Source of the DNA: Gordonibacter sp. 28C
GTDB taxonomy: Bacteria > Actinomycetota > Coriobacteriia > Coriobacteriales > Eggerthellaceae
Length of the DNA: 64,000 nucleotides
Direction: 5' to 3'
Assembly: GCF_003339845.1 (NCBI RefSeq)
Contig: NZ_PPTR01000005.1
Coordinates: 1 to 64,000, forward strand
Position 1 is the stretch's first letter. The number at the start of each line of letters is the position of its first letter. The notes under the pieces are model-generated. The model was not told the DNA's origin. It saw nothing but the letters and a program-made list of their open reading frames with translations, and searched no databases. Below, in pieces: positions 35,883 through 44,314 of this stretch. Position numbers and translations under genes: made by a program.

Positions 35883-38021
35883 GTGACTACCGCAGTCGCA
35901 TGGATGGCCCCCGTGTGCGCCTTGATAGGCATCTGCATGGCCGGCTACCTCGGTTCCTGGGTACTCAAGCAGGACCCGGGCCCCGACAAGATGAACAACA
36001 TTTCGCTGAAGATCCAGCAGGGCGCCAAGGCGTTCCTCATGAGCGAGTACAAGCTGCTCGTCATCTTCATGGTCGTCGTGGCTATCGTCATGGCGATCTT
36101 CCTGTCTCCCATCACGGCGCTCGCGTTCGTCACCGGCGGCGTCATGTCTGCCGCTGCGGGCTACGCGGGCATGCACGTGGCCACGCGCGCCAACACGCGC
36201 ACCGCGCACGCCGCCGAGGAGTCGGTGGCCAAGGCGCTGAACATCAGCTTCAAGTCGGGCCTCACCATGGGCCTGTGCGTGGCCTCGTTCGCGCTGCTGG
36301 GCCTGTCGCTGTGGCTCATCGCCATGGTGTTCGGCATGGCCGTGGGCGTGGACATCAACCGCGAGCTCGCCGATCTCATGCACACGAACATCGGCATGGT
36401 CGAGGGCTTCGCCACCGGCGCGTCCGCCGTGGCGCTGTTCGCCCGTGTGGGCGGCGGCATCTACACGAAGGCGGCCGACGTGGGCGCCGACCTCGTGGGC
36501 AAGGTCGAAGCGGGCATTCCCGAGGACGATCCGCGCAACCCGGCCACCATCGCCGACAACGTGGGCGACAACGTGGGCGACGTCGCGGGCATGGGCGCCG
36601 ACCTGTTCGAGTCCTACACGGGCGCCATCCTGGCCCCCACCATCCTCGCGGCCACGTTCGGCGCGCTGGGCGGCTACTTCGCCACGGGCGACTTGGTGTG
36701 GGCGCTCGTCACCCCGGTCATCATCGCGGGCTGCGGCATCATCACGTCCATCATCGGCCTGTTCGCCGTGCGCGCCAAGGAAGGCGCGGCGCTGCACAAG
36801 GCCCTCAACCGCGGCACGTACGTGGCCGCCGCCATCGAGATCGTCGTGATCTTCTGCCTGTTCTACGTGTGGAGCACGCAGTCCGTCGAGGCGCAGCCGC
36901 TGTGGCTGTTCGGCTCCGTGCTGTGCGGCCTGGTGGCGGGCCTTGCCATCGGCAAGATCACCGAGTACTTCTGCTCCGACAAGTACAGCCCCGTGCACAA
37001 GATAGCCGACGCCGCCGACACCGGCGCGGCAACCGTCATCATCGAGGGCCTGGGCACGGGCATGCTGTCCACCATCGCCCCCATCGTGCTCGTGGCGCTT
37101 GCCATCATCGGCGCGTACACGTTCGGCAACATGGCGTTCCCGCTCGCGTCGGCCGAGGGCGGCATCGCCGTCGGCCTGTTCGGCGTGGGCCTGGCCGCCA
37201 CCGGCATGCTGTCCAACACGGCCATCACCATCGGCGTCGACGCCTACGGCCCCGTGGCCGACAACGCGGGCGGCATCGCCGAGATGGCGGGCCTGCCCGA
37301 AGAGGTGCGCGACCGCACCGACGCCCTCGACGCCGTGGGCAACACCACGGCCGCCATCGCGAAGGGCTTCGCCATCGCGTCCGCGGGCCTGTCGGCCATC
37401 TCGCTGTTCGTGTCCTACCAGGCCACGATGCACCACGCTCTTCCCTCGTTCGAGCTCACGCTCACCGATCCGCTCATCGTGGCCGGCATCTTCATCGGCG
37501 CCATGATGCCGTTCATGTTCGCCGCCCTCACCATGGGCGCGGTGTCGCGTGCGGCCCACGCCATGGTCGAGGAGGTGCGGCGCCAGTTCCGCGAGATCAA
37601 GGGCATCATGACCTACGAGGCCGAGCCCGAGTACGACAAGTGCGTGGCCATCTCCACCTCGTCCGCGCTGCGCGAGATGATGCTGCCGGGTTGCCTCGCC
37701 ATCGTGGTGCCGGTCGCCATCGGCTGCTTCAACCCGGCCATGCTGGGCGGCTTCTTGGCCGGCGCCGTGGCCACGGGCATGCTCATGGCCATCTTCATGT
37801 CCAACGCCGGCGGCGCATGGGACAACGCGAAGAAATACATCGAGCAGGGCCATCACGGCGGCAAGGGTTCCGAGGCCCACAAGGCCGCCGTCGTGGGCGA
37901 CACCGTGGGCGATCCGTTCAAGGACACGTCCGGTCCGTCCATGAACATCCTCATCAACCTCATGACCATCGTGTCGCTGACGTTCGCCCCGATGTTCATC
38001 GCGGTGCAGGCTCTGTTCTAA
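35883..38021 (+). CDS. hppA: Membrane-bound ion-pumping pyrophosphatase
   Basis: 712 residues, about 16 membrane segments. Substrate-binding motifs GGGIYTKAADVGADLVGK and DNVGDNVGDVAGMGADLFES are intact. The GNTTAA segment in DAVGNTTAAIAKG has Ala where potassium-independent enzymes have Lys, so it is probably potassium-dependent. Whether it pumps protons or sodium is not clear. The enzyme couples pyrophosphate hydrolysis to ion export. GTG at 35883 is chosen because AAGGAGGAAAC is directly upstream. Confidence 0.95.
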   Translation: MTTAVAWMAPVCALIGICMAGYLGSWVLKQDPGPDKMNNISLKIQQGAKAFLMSEYKLLVIFMVVVAIVMAIFLSPITALAFVTGGVMSAAAGYAGMHVATRANTRTAHAAEESVAKALNISFKSGLTMGLCVASFALLGLSLWLIAMVFGMAVGVDINRELADLMHTNIGMVEGFATGASAVALFARVGGGIYTKAADVGADLVGKVEAGIPEDDPRNPATIADNVGDNVGDVAGMGADLFESYTGAILAPTILAATFGALGGYFATGDLVWALVTPVIIAGCGIITSIIGLFAVRAKEGAALHKALNRGTYVAAAIEIVVIFCLFYVWSTQSVEAQPLWLFGSVLCGLVAGLAIGKITEYFCSDKYSPVHKIADAADTGAATVIIEGLGTGMLSTIAPIVLVALAIIGAYTFGNMAFPLASAEGGIAVGLFGVGLAATGMLSNTAITIGVDAYGPVADNAGGIAEMAGLPEEVRDRTDALDAVGNTTAAIAKGFAIASAGLSAISLFVSYQATMHHALPSFELTLTDPLIVAGIFIGAMMPFMFAALTMGAVSRAAHAMVEEVRRQFREIKGIMTYEAEPEYDKCVAISTSSALREMMLPGCLAIVVPVAIGCFNPAMLGGFLAGAVATGMLMAIFMSNAGGAWDNAKKYIEQGHHGGKGSEAHKAAVVGDTVGDPFKDTSGPSMNILINLMTIVSLTFAPMFIAVQALF

Positions 38022-38049
38022 GCCGAACCGGTTGACAAAAAGCGCTCTT

Positions 38050-38082
38050 GCAGGCCCCGGGAAACCGGGGCCTGCTTGCGTT
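38050..38082 (+). terminator. Intrinsic terminator after hppA
   Basis: Eleven-bp stem GCAGGCCCCGG (38050-38060) with 38065-38075, GAAA loop, then TTGCGTT. The T-tail is weak but the stem is very stable. Confidence 0.75.
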
Positions 38083-38108
38083 AGGACTGAGCTCCCGAAG
38101 CTACCCAG

Positions 38109-38176
38109 TTGACTTCGTCCGCATCTAATCTATACTAAACAAGAATATTTCTAAATATATATAATCTTGGTTTAGT
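38109..38176 (+). promoter_or_regulatory. Promoter and operator-like inverted repeat of the ABC importer operon
   Basis: TTGACT (38109-38114), 16-bp spacer, TATACT (38131-38136) is a near-consensus promoter. An imperfect inverted repeat, ACTAAACAAGA (38134-38144) with TCTTGGTTTAGT (38165-38176), starts in the -10 and surrounds a very AT-rich core. This arrangement fits a repressor site for metal-dependent control. Confidence 0.65.
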
Positions 38177-38189
38177 CGAAAGGGATGCT

Positions 38190-38951
38190 ATGGACGATGC
38201 CGCGAAAGAGCTTTTGGAACGGTCGCGCGCCTATTGGTCGCAACGCGCCCCGGAGTACTCGGAGCTGCACGACGCGACGCGCCACGAGGCGCTGCGCGAC
38301 GCGCTCCGCTCGGTCCTGCGCGACCTCATGTCGCGCGTCGAAGGACGGCCCGTGCAAGCGCTCGACGCAGGCTGCGGCTCGGGTTTCATGTCGCTCATCC
38401 TGGCAGAGCTCGGCTGCGAGGTCACGGCCGTCGACTTCTCCGCCGACATGCTGGCCGAGGCCGCGCGCAACGCCGATCGCGCGGGTGCCGCTCGCATCGC
38501 GTTCCAGCAAGGGGACGTCCAAAACCTCGCGTTCGAGGAAGGCTCGTTCGACTTCGCCGTCTCGCGCAACGTTTTCTGGGTGCTGCCCGACGCGGCGGCC
38601 GCCTACGCGGGAGTGCTGCGCGCGCTTCGTCCGGGCGGCACGCTCGTCAACGTCGACGCGAACTACGGGCACGCCTTCAACGCGGCCGCGGCGGCCGGCA
38701 ACGAGCCCGTTCATCCCACGCAGAGCACGGCGCAGCTGCTCGAGCGCAACGCCATCGTGGCCGACCTGCCCGTCACCCGCGCGCAGCGTCCGGCTTGGGA
38801 TCTGGCCGTGCTGCTGGATCTGGGCGCATCGGAGGTGCGCTGCTTCCAAGATGCCGAGCGCATGCTGGGCATCGAGGCCGCCGACCGCTTCTCCGCCCAA
38901 GCGAGCGCGCAGGAGCGTGCCGCGCTGTTCGTCGTCTGCGCGTGCAAGTAG
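38190..38951 (+). CDS. Class I SAM-dependent methyltransferase
   Basis: 253 residues of the class I methyltransferase fold. Motif I ALDAGCGSGFMSL near 57, an acidic residue ending motif II (VTAVDFSADM), and motif IV-like FDFAVSRNVFWVLPD near 127. The substrate is unknown. It is the first gene behind a strong promoter and is followed by a FecBCD-type importer 72 bp downstream, so it may modify the imported ligand. GAAAGGG precedes ATG. Confidence 0.85.
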   Translation: MDDAAKELLERSRAYWSQRAPEYSELHDATRHEALRDALRSVLRDLMSRVEGRPVQALDAGCGSGFMSLILAELGCEVTAVDFSADMLAEAARNADRAGAARIAFQQGDVQNLAFEEGSFDFAVSRNVFWVLPDAAAAYAGVLRALRPGGTLVNVDANYGHAFNAAAAAGNEPVHPTQSTAQLLERNAIVADLPVTRAQRPAWDLAVLLDLGASEVRCFQDAERMLGIEAADRFSAQASAQERAALFVVCACK

Positions 38952-39023
38952 CGTTTCGGAACGCTCGACCGGCGAAGGGCCGGCTGAACGCATAAAGGGA
39001 GTCTGGCAGGAAGAAGGGGATCT

Positions 39024-40163
39024 ATGGAGTTGTTCACACGTCGCACGTTTCTGAAGGGCGCGCTCGTGGGCGTCGGCAGCGTGGCTGCCTTCGGCATCGC
39101 GGGCTGCGCGTCCGAGCCGAAGGTCGAGGCGCCTGCCGCCGAGGGGTCGGCCGACCAAGGGGGCCAGGCCCCGAAACAAGAGGAGTGGACGTTCGAGGAC
39201 CAGGGCGGCAACACGGTCACCGTGAGCGTGCCCGTGCAGCGCATGGTGGTCATGCAACACCACTCGCTCGACATGCTGGCGCAGCTGGGCGCGCAGGACA
39301 AGGTGGTGGGCACCGAGAAGAACTGGGAAGGCGACCTGGGCGCCTACATGCGCGACGTGTTCCCCGGCATCGACGACGTGCCCACGCCGGGCGATCTGAC
39401 CGATTGGAACGTGGAGGCCCTCGCGGCGCTCAAACCCGACGTGGTGATAGCCGCTTCGCAGGCCAATGCCGACGCGATGAAGCAAGTGTCCGACCTGGGC
39501 ATCCCCGTGGTGATGGTGTCGCTGCGCGGCGAGGGCAAGCAGGAGGAGGCCCAGAACCCGCGCCTCTCCGACGCCGACGCCGCCTACACGGAGGGGTGCC
39601 GATGGGCCATCGAGACCCTTGGCAAGCTGGTGGGTGCCGACCAGAAGGCCGCCGACATCTGGAAGATGTGCCTGGACAGCCGCGCCATCGTGGACGAGGC
39701 CATCGGCCGGATGGACGACGCCGACCGCGTCCGCGTGTTCGTGGCCAACACGAAGGACCAGACCTACGGCAACGACAAGTACGTGGGCTGCCAGCTCCTG
39801 CGCGCCGGCGCGGTGAACGTGGCCGCCGCCGACATCCAGGGCTACAAGCCCTACACCTTCGAGATGCTGGCTGCGTGGGATCCCGAGGTCATCATCGTGC
39901 AGGACCGCTATAAGGACGTGTACGACGCCATCACCACCGATGCGAAGTACCAGGAGCTCTCCGCCGTGAAGAACGGCAAGGTGCTTCTGGCGCCGTACTG
40001 GACGAAGCCGTGGGGCAACCCCGACACCGACTCCATAGCGCTCGGCGAGCTGTGGTTGGCGAACCAGTTCTACCCTGAGAAAGTGGACGCGGACACGGTA
40101 CGCGATTACGCGGAGCGCTTCTACCGCGACTTCTACGGCGTCGCGTTCACGGGCACCGTATAG
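39024..40163 (+). CDS. FecB/BtuF-type ABC substrate-binding lipoprotein
   Basis: 379 residues. N-terminus TRRTFLKGALVG with a lipobox-like GIAGC (Cys 30) indicates export (possibly Tat) and lipid attachment. The body matches the periplasmic-binding family for iron complexes, heme or cobalamin (VVGTEKNWEGDLG, LKPDVVIAAS, WDPEVIIVQDRY). The ligand cannot be decided. It lies 3 bp upstream of the permease gene. Confidence 0.87.
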   Translation: MELFTRRTFLKGALVGVGSVAAFGIAGCASEPKVEAPAAEGSADQGGQAPKQEEWTFEDQGGNTVTVSVPVQRMVVMQHHSLDMLAQLGAQDKVVGTEKNWEGDLGAYMRDVFPGIDDVPTPGDLTDWNVEALAALKPDVVIAASQANADAMKQVSDLGIPVVMVSLRGEGKQEEAQNPRLSDADAAYTEGCRWAIETLGKLVGADQKAADIWKMCLDSRAIVDEAIGRMDDADRVRVFVANTKDQTYGNDKYVGCQLLRAGAVNVAAADIQGYKPYTFEMLAAWDPEVIIVQDRYKDVYDAITTDAKYQELSAVKNGKVLLAPYWTKPWGNPDTDSIALGELWLANQFYPEKVDADTVRDYAERFYRDFYGVAFTGTV

Positions 40164-40166
40164 GGA

Positions 40167-41189
40167 ATGGGCGACGTGAAGGTCGAACGCGGCCTCGGCG
40201 CGCTGACGGTGGGCGCGCTCGTGGCGCTCCCGCTCGCCTTCGCGGTGGGGTCGCTCGCGCTGGGGGCCTACGCCATCAGCCCGCTCGAGGTGTGCCAAAT
40301 CATCCTGGCCCGCATCACGGGGCGGGACCTGGGCGTGGACGCGATGGCGGCGAGCCTCGTGTGGGAGGTGCGCATGCCGCGCGTGCTGGCGGCCGCCATG
40401 GTGGGCGCGGGCCTCGCGGCCACGGGCGCCCTGTTCCAAGGGCTCTTCAAAAACCCGCTCGCCGCCCCCGACACGCTCGGCGTGTCCAACGGCGCCGGGT
40501 TCGGCGCGGCGCTCGCCATCGTGCTGGGACTGTCGGGCTTCGGCATCCAGATGGGCGCCATCGCGTTCGGCTTGGTGGCCGTGGGGCTCGCCTTCGCCAT
40601 CGTGTCGCGCGGCCGCGCCTCCACGGTGACGCTCATCCTGTCGGGCATGCTCATCGGGTCGCTGTTCTCGTCGCTCGTGTCGCTGCTGAAGTTCGTGGCC
40701 GACCCCACCGAGAAGCTTCCGCAGATCGTCTACTGGCTCATGGGGTCGCTTTCCGGCGTGGGATACGACGCCATCCTCGCGGTGCTGCCGCTGTACCTGG
40801 TGTTCATGGCGGTGCTGTTCCTGTTCCGCTGGAAGGCCAACGTGCTGAGCCTGGGCGATGCGGAGGCGCGTTCGTTCGGCATCGACGTCGGGCGCGACCG
40901 CGGCATCATCATAGCCTCGTGCTCGGTGGTCACCGCGCTCACGGTGAGCATGTCGGGCATCATCGGCTGGGTGGGCATCGTGGTGCCGCATCTTGCGCGC
41001 ATGCTGGTGGGACCCGACTTCCGGCGCCTGCTGCCGGCGTCCGTGTCGTTGGGGATGTGCTACCTCATAGCCATCGACGACGTGTGCCGCACGGTGTCGG
41101 CGTTCGAGATACCTATCGGCGTGATAACGGGCATCATCGGCGTGCCCATGTTCCTGTACTTCATCTATCGGCGGAAGGTCGCCTGGTGA
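40167..41189 (+). CDS. FecCD-type ABC importer permease
   Basis: 340 residues, about nine to ten hydrophobic segments. FecCD hallmarks: WEVRMPRVLAAAMVGAGLA near 64, LFKNPLAAPDTLGVSNGAGFG near 93-113, and GIIGWVGIVVPHLARM near 262. It forms the membrane channel with the ATPase encoded next; its stop overlaps that start by one base. Confidence 0.9.
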   Translation: MGDVKVERGLGALTVGALVALPLAFAVGSLALGAYAISPLEVCQIILARITGRDLGVDAMAASLVWEVRMPRVLAAAMVGAGLAATGALFQGLFKNPLAAPDTLGVSNGAGFGAALAIVLGLSGFGIQMGAIAFGLVAVGLAFAIVSRGRASTVTLILSGMLIGSLFSSLVSLLKFVADPTEKLPQIVYWLMGSLSGVGYDAILAVLPLYLVFMAVLFLFRWKANVLSLGDAEARSFGIDVGRDRGIIIASCSVVTALTVSMSGIIGWVGIVVPHLARMLVGPDFRRLLPASVSLGMCYLIAIDDVCRTVSAFEIPIGVITGIIGVPMFLYFIYRRKVAW

Positions 41190-41965
41190 TGCGTCTGGAC
41201 ATCGACAACCTGTCGTTCTCCTACGACGGCGCCCGACCCGTGGTGGACGGCTTGACGCTTCGCTACGAGTCGCCCGAGGCGCTGTGCATCCTCGGGGCGA
41301 ACGGCACGGGGAAGAGCACGCTTCTGCAATGCGTCATCGGGGCGTTCAAGCCAACGGGCGGGGAAGTGCGCGTCGACGGCAAGCCCGTGGGCGCGTACTC
41401 GGCGCGCGACCTGGCACGCTGCATGGCCTACATCCCCCAGACGCACGTGCCCGCGTTCGAGTACCCGGTCATCGACGTGGTGACCATGGGGCGCACGTCG
41501 CTCATCGGGCGCTTCTCCACGCCGAGCGCCGCCGACCGGGACAGCGCGCTGGAGAAGCTGGACTTCCTGGGCATCGCGCATCTGCGCGACAAGCCCTACA
41601 CCCAGATATCCGGCGGCGAGCGCCAGTTGGTGATGATAGCCTCGGCGCTGGCTCAGGAGCCCGACGTGCTCGTGCTCGACGAGCCCACGGCGCACCTGGA
41701 TTTCGGCAACCAGTACCGCTTCGTCAAGCTGGTGGAGCAGCTGTGCGCGCAGGGCGTGGGCGTCATCATGACCACGCACTTTCCCGATCATGCGCTCGAG
41801 CTGGGCGGCACGACGGCCGTCATGGACGGCGGCCGCATCGAGCACATCGGTCCCGCGCGCGAGGTGGTGACAGCCGAGAACCTGCACGACCTTTACGGCA
41901 TAGAAGTCAACGTCGAACGCGTCGGGCGACGGCTCGTCTGCGTTCCGGGGTCGCTGGAAGGCTGA
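41189..41965 (+). CDS. ABC importer ATP-binding protein
   Basis: 258 residues. Walker A GANGTGKST near 37, signature ISGGERQLV near 137, Walker B VLVLDEPTAHLD near 157, and a switch His (MTTHFPDHA). FecE/BtuD type. Start ATG 41189; a GTG three bases earlier is possible. Last gene of the operon. Confidence 0.92.
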   Translation: MRLDIDNLSFSYDGARPVVDGLTLRYESPEALCILGANGTGKSTLLQCVIGAFKPTGGEVRVDGKPVGAYSARDLARCMAYIPQTHVPAFEYPVIDVVTMGRTSLIGRFSTPSAADRDSALEKLDFLGIAHLRDKPYTQISGGERQLVMIASALAQEPDVLVLDEPTAHLDFGNQYRFVKLVEQLCAQGVGVIMTTHFPDHALELGGTTAVMDGGRIEHIGPAREVVTAENLHDLYGIEVNVERVGRRLVCVPGSLEG

Positions 41966-42089
41966 CATCGGGTCCTTTTCTTGTTTAGCGAACAAATGTA
42001 TGTTATTGTGCGAAGTGCCGCGAACTGCGGCGCGCCAAGCGCTGAAGGGAAGGGCCCTCGGCCGGCGCGTCGTCGGAAGGGGGGGCCGC

Positions 42090-43067
42090 GTGATCGTCAG
42101 CGCGTCGCGACGCACGGACATACCTCGGTTCTTCATGGACTGGATGCTGAACCGCCTGGAAGAGGGCTACGCCCTCGTGCGCAACCCCGTGAACCGCGCG
42201 CAGGTGAGCCGCGTGGCGCTCGACGGGCGCGCCGTGGACTGCGTCGCGTTCTGGACGAAGGACCCCGCGCCGCTGCTGGCGCGGCTCGACCGGTTGGAGC
42301 GGGTTTCGCCCGCGCCGTGGTTCGTGCAGTTCACGCTCAACGCCTACGGCTCCGACGTGGAGGCCGGGTTGCCGCGCAAGGCCGCGCTCGTCGACACGTT
42401 CCGCGACCTGGCCCACGCTGTCGGCCCCGAGCGCGTCGTGTGGCGCTACAGCCCCATCCTGCTGGGCGGGGCGGGAGGGCGCTACACGGAGGAGCACCAT
42501 CTGCGTTACTTCGACACGTTCGCCCGCAAGCTCGAGGGTTCGACGCGCGCGTGCCGCCTGAGCTTCCTTGACGCGTACCCCAAGATCGCCCCGCGCCTGG
42601 AGGCGCTCGGCCTGCACGGCGTGCCGCAGGGGCGCAAGGCGGCGCTCGCCCTGCGGTTGGCCGAGATCGGCTCCGCGCACGGCATGGAGGTGGGAGGGTG
42701 CGGCGATCCCGCGCTCGCGGAGGCGGGCCTTGCGGGTGCGGGCTGCATCGACGCGGCGCTCGTCGCGCGCGTGGCCGGGGTCGACGTGCGCCAAGGCTCG
42801 CCGGCGGAGGCGGGGGCGTGCCGCTGCGCGCCGAGCGTGGACGTGGGGACGTACGACACGTGCGCCAACGGCTGCGTCTACTGCTACGCGAACCCGGGAG
42901 CGAGAGCGGGCGGGACGGGGGTCCGGCCCGCCCGCGACGGAGCGCCGTGGCGTTTGGCGCGCTACGACCCGGCCTCGCCGATGCTCTGCGACGCGCTGGG
43001 GCCGGACGACGTCGTGACCGAGCGCGCCATGCCCGCGCTTCCGAAGGCCACGCTGCCGTTGTTCTGA
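42090..43067 (+). CDS. DUF1848 family protein
   Basis: 325 residues. Starts IVSASRRTDIPRFF, the family's N-terminal motif, and has FWTKDPAPLLARL near 50. The C-terminal cysteine group (CRCAPSVDVG, then CANGCVYCYAN near 262-272) looks like an Fe-S or zinc site and resembles radical-SAM-associated CxxC patterns. Function is not known. GTG start follows GGAAGGGGGG. Not obviously in an operon with its neighbours. Confidence 0.82.
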   Translation: MIVSASRRTDIPRFFMDWMLNRLEEGYALVRNPVNRAQVSRVALDGRAVDCVAFWTKDPAPLLARLDRLERVSPAPWFVQFTLNAYGSDVEAGLPRKAALVDTFRDLAHAVGPERVVWRYSPILLGGAGGRYTEEHHLRYFDTFARKLEGSTRACRLSFLDAYPKIAPRLEALGLHGVPQGRKAALALRLAEIGSAHGMEVGGCGDPALAEAGLAGAGCIDAALVARVAGVDVRQGSPAEAGACRCAPSVDVGTYDTCANGCVYCYANPGARAGGTGVRPARDGAPWRLARYDPASPMLCDALGPDDVVTERAMPALPKATLPLF

Positions 43068-43103
43068 GGCGCGATCGGCGAAACTCGATCCCCGCTGGGG
43101 GCG

Positions 43104-43127
43104 CGCTGCGCCGATGGTTCGGCGCAG
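43104..43127. terminator. Hairpin between convergent genes
   Basis: Ten-bp stem GCTGCGCCGA/TCGGCGCAGC with TGGT loop. It sits between the convergent DUF1848 and C39-like genes. There is no U-tract on the + strand; it may serve as a bidirectional transcription stop. Confidence 0.5.
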
Positions 43128-43187
43128 CAAAAGCTCGATGCGACGGCGCGCGTGCCAAGACGTGCCGCTGTTGCCGCGACCTGCGTT

Positions 43188-43958
43188 CTAGCGCAGGTCG
43201 CTCACATGCTCGCAGGCGTCGCCGTAGGGCACGTAGCGGTAGGAGGCGACGACCTCCTGGCCGTTCGCGGGGTCGAGCGCCACGAAATTGTCCAGCGTGA
43301 GCGTGTCGGGGTCTTGGGCGTCGCGATAGCCGACGATGCAGATCCAATGCTCGCCGTAGGGGCCCGACACGTGCATGACGGTGGGGCGTCCGGCCGCGAT
43401 CTCGTCGTAGGCCTCGCGCAAAAGCGCCGCGTCGGACCCGAGCGAGCGGAACGACGAGTTGCCGCCGCCCCAGCCCGGCCATGTGCAGCAGCCGCAGCCG
43501 TAGGCGGCGTGGTCCGTTGCCTGTCCGGTGAGCACGGCGTCGCCGTAGGCGCACGCGTAGCCGGGGCAGCATACCGTGTGGCCGCCGCCCGCCTGGTTGC
43601 CTATGGTCGCGATGAGCGCAGGGTCGTAGGGGAGCGTCTTGTCGGTGCGCTGGGCCTCTGCGGCGGCCGCCCGTTCGGCCTGCTGCCGCTCGTACACGGC
43701 CTGCGCCGTGGCAAGGACGTCCAGGTCGGAGGAATCGTTCCCCTTGACGGCGACGGGCAGGGCGGCAGCGCCCGCAGCCGCCGACGCGGAAGCGGAGGGT
43801 GCGCCGAGGGCTGCCAGGGCGGTCGATGCGAGGGGAGGGGCGCCGGCGGGGGTCGAGAGCGGCGCGGCCGCGGCCCGCTGGACGGGCAGGCAGAGCGAAA
43901 AGAGCAGGGCGAGCGCCGCGAGATGCGCGAGCGCCGCCGGAAGGGCGCGCGATGCCAT
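43188..43958 (-). CDS. Secreted C39-like cysteine peptidase domain protein
   Basis: 256 residues: signal peptide (about 1-32), an Ala/Pro-rich linker, a helical stretch (DVLATAQAVYERQQAERAAA), then a papain-like C39_2-type domain. Candidate catalytic residues: Cys in CPGYACAYGDAV near 134, His in GEHWICIVGY near 204, and Asp/Asn in LTLDNFVALDP. It may cut peptides or peptidoglycan cross-bridges at the surface. No anchor is seen, so it is probably released. Confidence 0.7.
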   Translation of the reverse strand: MASRALPAALAHLAALALLFSLCLPVQRAAAAPLSTPAGAPPLASTALAALGAPSASASAAAGAAALPVAVKGNDSSDLDVLATAQAVYERQQAERAAAAEAQRTDKTLPYDPALIATIGNQAGGGHTVCCPGYACAYGDAVLTGQATDHAAYGCGCCTWPGWGGGNSSFRSLGSDAALLREAYDEIAAGRPTVMHVSGPYGEHWICIVGYRDAQDPDTLTLDNFVALDPANGQEVVASYRYVPYGDACEHVSDLR

Positions 43959-44314
43959 GGATCAGCATCCTTTCCACGGCCGTGTCGGGTGCGTTTCGAG
44001 TGGGTGTGCGGCCGTCGGCTCACGATGGTAACGAAACGGCAACGCCCGAGATGAGAGAGGGCGGCGAATCCCGCCGAACCAACACAAGGAGGGCACGCCG
44101 TCCCCACAGGTCCTGCAACGATTCTCCATGAACGCCCTTGCCGCCTGCGGAATCGCGCAATGCGGCAGCCCGCCGGGAGCGGGCCGGCGCGCCCGGGGAC
44201 GAAGCCAACGGCGCGGTTGCACCGCCCTGTTCGGTGCGGCCGAGTGCGCGGCGATGCGCTACAATGCGGTGAAGCGCCCGCGCTCTGCGGCGCACACGAA
44301 GCGAAGGAGGCGCC
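43959..44314. other. Divergent intergenic region
   Basis: 356 bp between the C39-like gene (leftward) and the FAD oxidoreductase (rightward). TACAAT at 44260-44265 is a possible -10 for the rightward gene. Nothing else was recognised. Confidence 0.5.
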
